Shown in pieces: positions 62,047 to 64,000 of a DNA stretch of 64,000 nt; the stretch's first letter is position 1, and each line of letters begins with the position of its first letter. Where the stretch lies: contig NZ_CP134880.1 in the NCBI RefSeq assembly GCF_032102965.1, positions 310,001-374,000 on the forward strand, read 5' to 3'. The DNA comes from Demequina capsici. Its GTDB lineage: Bacteria; Actinomycetota; Actinomycetes; Actinomycetales; Demequinaceae. The notes under the pieces were generated by a model, which was given only the letters and a program-made list of their open reading frames with translations, was not told the DNA's origin and did no database searches. A program made the translations under genes and the position numbers.

Positions 62047-62691
62047 ATGTCGACGACGACGCCGGCCCCGCGTTGGGCGCCCTTGACGGTCGAGCAGGTC
62101 GCGGGCCTGCTCGGTGCTGCCGACGCTCGCTGGTGGCTCTCGGGCGGGGCTGCGCTCGACCGCTGGCTCGGCGCCCCGATCCGCGAGCGCGAGAACATCG
62201 ACGTGAGCACGATCCCGAGCGACCTCGACACGGTCCTGGCCGCGCTGCCGCCGACGTTCAGCGCGTGGGTCCCGGACGGCACAGCGCTGATCCCGATCGC
62301 GGACGCCGCGGAGGACGCCGAGCTGCAGCCGGTCCTGATCCATGACGACGACGCGGACGCCTGGGTGCTGCGGGTCAACGTGGAGGACGGCTCGCGTCGG
62401 GCCTGGATGTACCGCAGGGATGCACGTCTCCAGCTCCCGTGGGAGCAGGTCGTCCTGGATGTGGACGGTGTGCCGACGGGTGCGCCGGAGGTGCAGCTGC
62501 TGTGGAAGTGCTTCAGTCCTCGTCCTGAGGACGACGCGGACAAGGACGCCGTCGTCCCCCGCCTGTCCGACGAGGCGCGGGCGTGGTGGGAACAGCAGCT
62601 GCTGCGGATTCACCCGCACTCGTCGTGGACGATCCCGGTGCGCAGCCCCATGTTCCCGGCGCGACCGAGCTGGAACCGTCCCGCCCGCTGA
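62047..62691 (+). CDS. Nucleotidyltransferase-fold protein (aminoglycoside adenylyltransferase-like)
   Basis: 214 residues. WLSGGAALDRWLGAPIRERENIDVSTI shows the GG(A/G) of minimal nucleotidyltransferases, and R-x-N-I-D-V carries one Asp where ANT(2'')/Lin-type enzymes have a D-x-D or H-D-x-D metal site. The metal pair looks incomplete, so it may lack catalysis. Role unknown; resistance is not inferred. Divergent from the iclR gene. Confidence 0.75.
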   Translation: MSTTTPAPRWAPLTVEQVAGLLGAADARWWLSGGAALDRWLGAPIRERENIDVSTIPSDLDTVLAALPPTFSAWVPDGTALIPIADAAEDAELQPVLIHDDDADAWVLRVNVEDGSRRAWMYRRDARLQLPWEQVVLDVDGVPTGAPEVQLLWKCFSPRPEDDADKDAVVPRLSDEARAWWEQQLLRIHPHSSWTIPVRSPMFPARPSWNRPAR

Positions 62692-62713
62692 GCCTCGTCG
62701 TCGGTGAGGGCGG

Positions 62714-63631
62714 TCAGCGCTGTGCGTCGTCGGTGAACTCGCCGCTGGCGACGGCGTGCAGCACGAGGCGCCGGAACCACCGCTGGGCGGGTGACAGGTT
62801 CATCTCGCGGCGGGTGTAGAGGGCGACAGGCGAGCTGGTGCCCGGCCACGGCAGGTCGGCGGTCTGCAGATCGGGGAACCAGCCGCAGAACACGTCGGCG
62901 ACGTGGCGCGGCAGGAGCGCGACCAGGTCCGTCGAGACGAGCACGGCTGGCACCGTCGAGTGCTCCTCGACGGTGAGTGCCACCTGCGGGACGAGGCCGT
63001 GCTCCACGAGTGCCTGCTTGGGGAACACGTGGCCGCCGCGGGCGGACACCCGGATGAAGCGTCGTCCCTGGAACATGTCCGGCGCCGTGGGCGGGAGGGG
63101 GTGGGTGCGCGACGTGAGCGCGACGTACTCGACGCCTCGTACCGGTGTGCGCCACAGCCGCGCGGAGTCCATGACGGACACGGTGAGCGCCACGTCGATC
63201 ACGCCGCGCACCAGCTCCTCCTCGGCGACGTCGGCGTCGAGGCGCTTGACCACCAGGTGAGGAGAGGCGTGCAGGCGCGTGAGCGACGCCATGATCGGCG
63301 GCAGGAAGGTCTGCTCGCCGATCGAGGTGAGTCCCAGGACCAGCTCGCCGTCGAAGCCTGCCGGGTCGAAGTCCGCGCGGTCGGTGACGGTCGCGTCGAT
63401 CTGCGCGAGCGCTTCATGAAGCGGGCCGAACAGCTGCGTGGCGCGGGGCGTGGGCACCATGACGTGACCCTCGCGGCGGAACAGGTCGTCTCCGAACCGC
63501 TTGCGCAGGCGCGCGAGGGTGTAGCTGACGGTGGGCTGGGTGACGTGCAGGCGGTCGGCGGTGCCGGTGAGGCTGCGCATCTCGTAGAGCACGACGAACG
63601 TGCGGAGCTGGTTGAGATCTGCCAGTGCCAT
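62714..63631 (-). CDS. LysR family regulator
   Basis: 305 residues: winged helix at residues 5-62 (LNQLRTFVVLYEMRSLTGTADRLHVTQPTVSYTLARLRKRFGDDLF) and a substrate-binding C-terminal domain. It is divergently placed to the 2-pyrone-4,6-dicarboxylate hydrolase-like gene, the usual arrangement for a LysR regulator of a catabolic operon. ATG 63631. Confidence 0.95.
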   Translation of the reverse strand: MALADLNQLRTFVVLYEMRSLTGTADRLHVTQPTVSYTLARLRKRFGDDLFRREGHVMVPTPRATQLFGPLHEALAQIDATVTDRADFDPAGFDGELVLGLTSIGEQTFLPPIMASLTRLHASPHLVVKRLDADVAEEELVRGVIDVALTVSVMDSARLWRTPVRGVEYVALTSRTHPLPPTAPDMFQGRRFIRVSARGGHVFPKQALVEHGLVPQVALTVEEHSTVPAVLVSTDLVALLPRHVADVFCGWFPDLQTADLPWPGTSSPVALYTRREMNLSPAQRWFRRLVLHAVASGEFTDDAQR

Positions 63632-63669
63632 GCATCGATTCTCTCTATGCGGCGTTGCTGTCGAATCTA

Positions 63670-63700
63670 TTGGACCACAGTCGTAGGGCGTGCCTATAGT
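63670..63700 (+). promoter_or_regulatory. Promoter of the LigI-like gene
   Basis: TTGGAC (63670-63675), 19 bp, TATAGT (63695-63700). The stretched spacer fits activator dependence on the divergent LysR protein. Confidence 0.5.
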
Positions 63701-63736
63701 CAGGAGCGAGAACTGCTAGTGACAAGGACGCCACTC

Positions 63737-64000
63737 GTGATCACCGATACCCCCGGTCGTGACACGCCTGCCGCTCAGGCCGACGCCACTGCGACGACCC
63801 ACGGCCAGACGACAGGCGGCTTCGACAAGACGCCGGGTTGGCTCGACTGGTACGACGGCCCCACCGCGCCCACCTTCCGCCTCCCGGACGGCGCGGTCGA
63901 CGCGCATTGCCACGTGTTCGGTCCCGGCGGGCAGTTCCCCTTCGCCCCGGAGCGCAAGTACACCCCGTGCGACGCGTCGGCCGAGCAGCTGTTCGCTCTG
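63737..64000 (+). CDS. 2-pyrone-4,6-dicarboxylate hydrolase-like amidohydrolase (5' part)
   Basis: 88 codons, running off the window. After a ~50-residue N-terminal part, FRLPDGAVDAHCHVFGPGG gives the amidohydrolase H-x-H metal pair, and QFPFAPERKYTPCDAS is the LigI-type signature for hydrolysing 2-pyrone-4,6-dicarboxylate in protocatechuate 4,5-cleavage. The GTG at 63737 has AAGGA 8 nt upstream. With pobA it suggests a hydroxybenzoate to protocatechuate meta-cleavage block. The rest of the gene and pathway lies beyond 64000. Confidence 0.85.
   Translation, partial: MITDTPGRDTPAAQADATATTHGQTTGGFDKTPGWLDWYDGPTAPTFRLPDGAVDAHCHVFGPGGQFPFAPERKYTPCDASAEQLFAL

Noticed and set aside
62047-62691. 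Aminoglycoside-resistance gene
   Set aside because: Only the general nucleotidyltransferase fold is seen and the metal-binding Asp pair looks incomplete; a resistance call is not supported.

Overview
The window is a continuous stretch of a high-GC actinobacterial chromosome, most likely from the Micrococcales. The evidence is the very GC-rich third positions, frequent GTG starts, ATGA/GTGA start-stop overlaps, a K+-independent-type membrane pyrophosphatase, and an actinobacterial gene order linking acs, a HAD-IB phosphatase, Tad pilus genes, topA, tmk and holB. About 58 protein genes and one tRNA (tRNA-Thr, anticodon CGT) can be supported. There is no CRISPR array, rRNA or intact insertion sequence. 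The window ends inside a gene at position 64000.

Positions 1-9000: a DUF2218 gene, msrB plus an unknown partner, a tetR gene with its probable operator, a structured intergenic element (2751-2846), the ppk/mutT1-like pair and an ABC-2 type exporter pair. Positions 9000-15700: a five-cistron oligopeptide/dipeptide ABC importer operon with a UUCG hairpin after the binding-protein gene, then a PAP2 phosphatase. Positions 15700-22400: a DUF1232 protein, map facing an XRE regulator across a double palindrome, a GNAT gene, a DUF2975/XRE pair with a leaderless-type promoter, acs and a HAD-IB phosphatase.

Positions 22400-27500: an aldo/keto reductase, an 8-copy hexanucleotide repeat and a compact Tad-type pilus operon with a fused TadB-TadC platform protein. 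Positions 27500-48000: a ClC channel, a sigma-like/large-ectodomain pair, hppA, an MFS/M20 pair bracketed by two copies of a ~100 bp element, a methyltransferase, an NrdG-like radical SAM activase with a Cys-rich N-terminus, a two-helix membrane protein, an inositol-phosphatase-family gene, topA, and a second sigma-like/large-ectodomain pair. Positions 48000-54850: an ABC exporter pair, a Gfo/Idh/MocA oxidoreductase, tmk, holB and a secreted TAP-like peptidase.

Positions 54850-56600 hold a small genomic island. The tRNA-Thr 3' half is repeated (41/44 bases) 1.66 kb downstream. Between the copies lie a two-helix membrane protein of unknown function and an antitoxin/toxin-like pair, but no integrase. 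Positions 56700-59300 hold a copper-handling group (S4 protein, cupredoxin, SHOCT protein, CueP, Cys/His-containing membrane protein). Next comes a DUF2871 gene whose promoter carries four TGTCGACA palindromes. Positions 59950-64000 hold an aromatic catabolism block: pobA, an IclR regulator, a nucleotidyltransferase-like protein, and a LysR regulator divergent from a partial 2-pyrone-4,6-dicarboxylate hydrolase-like gene.
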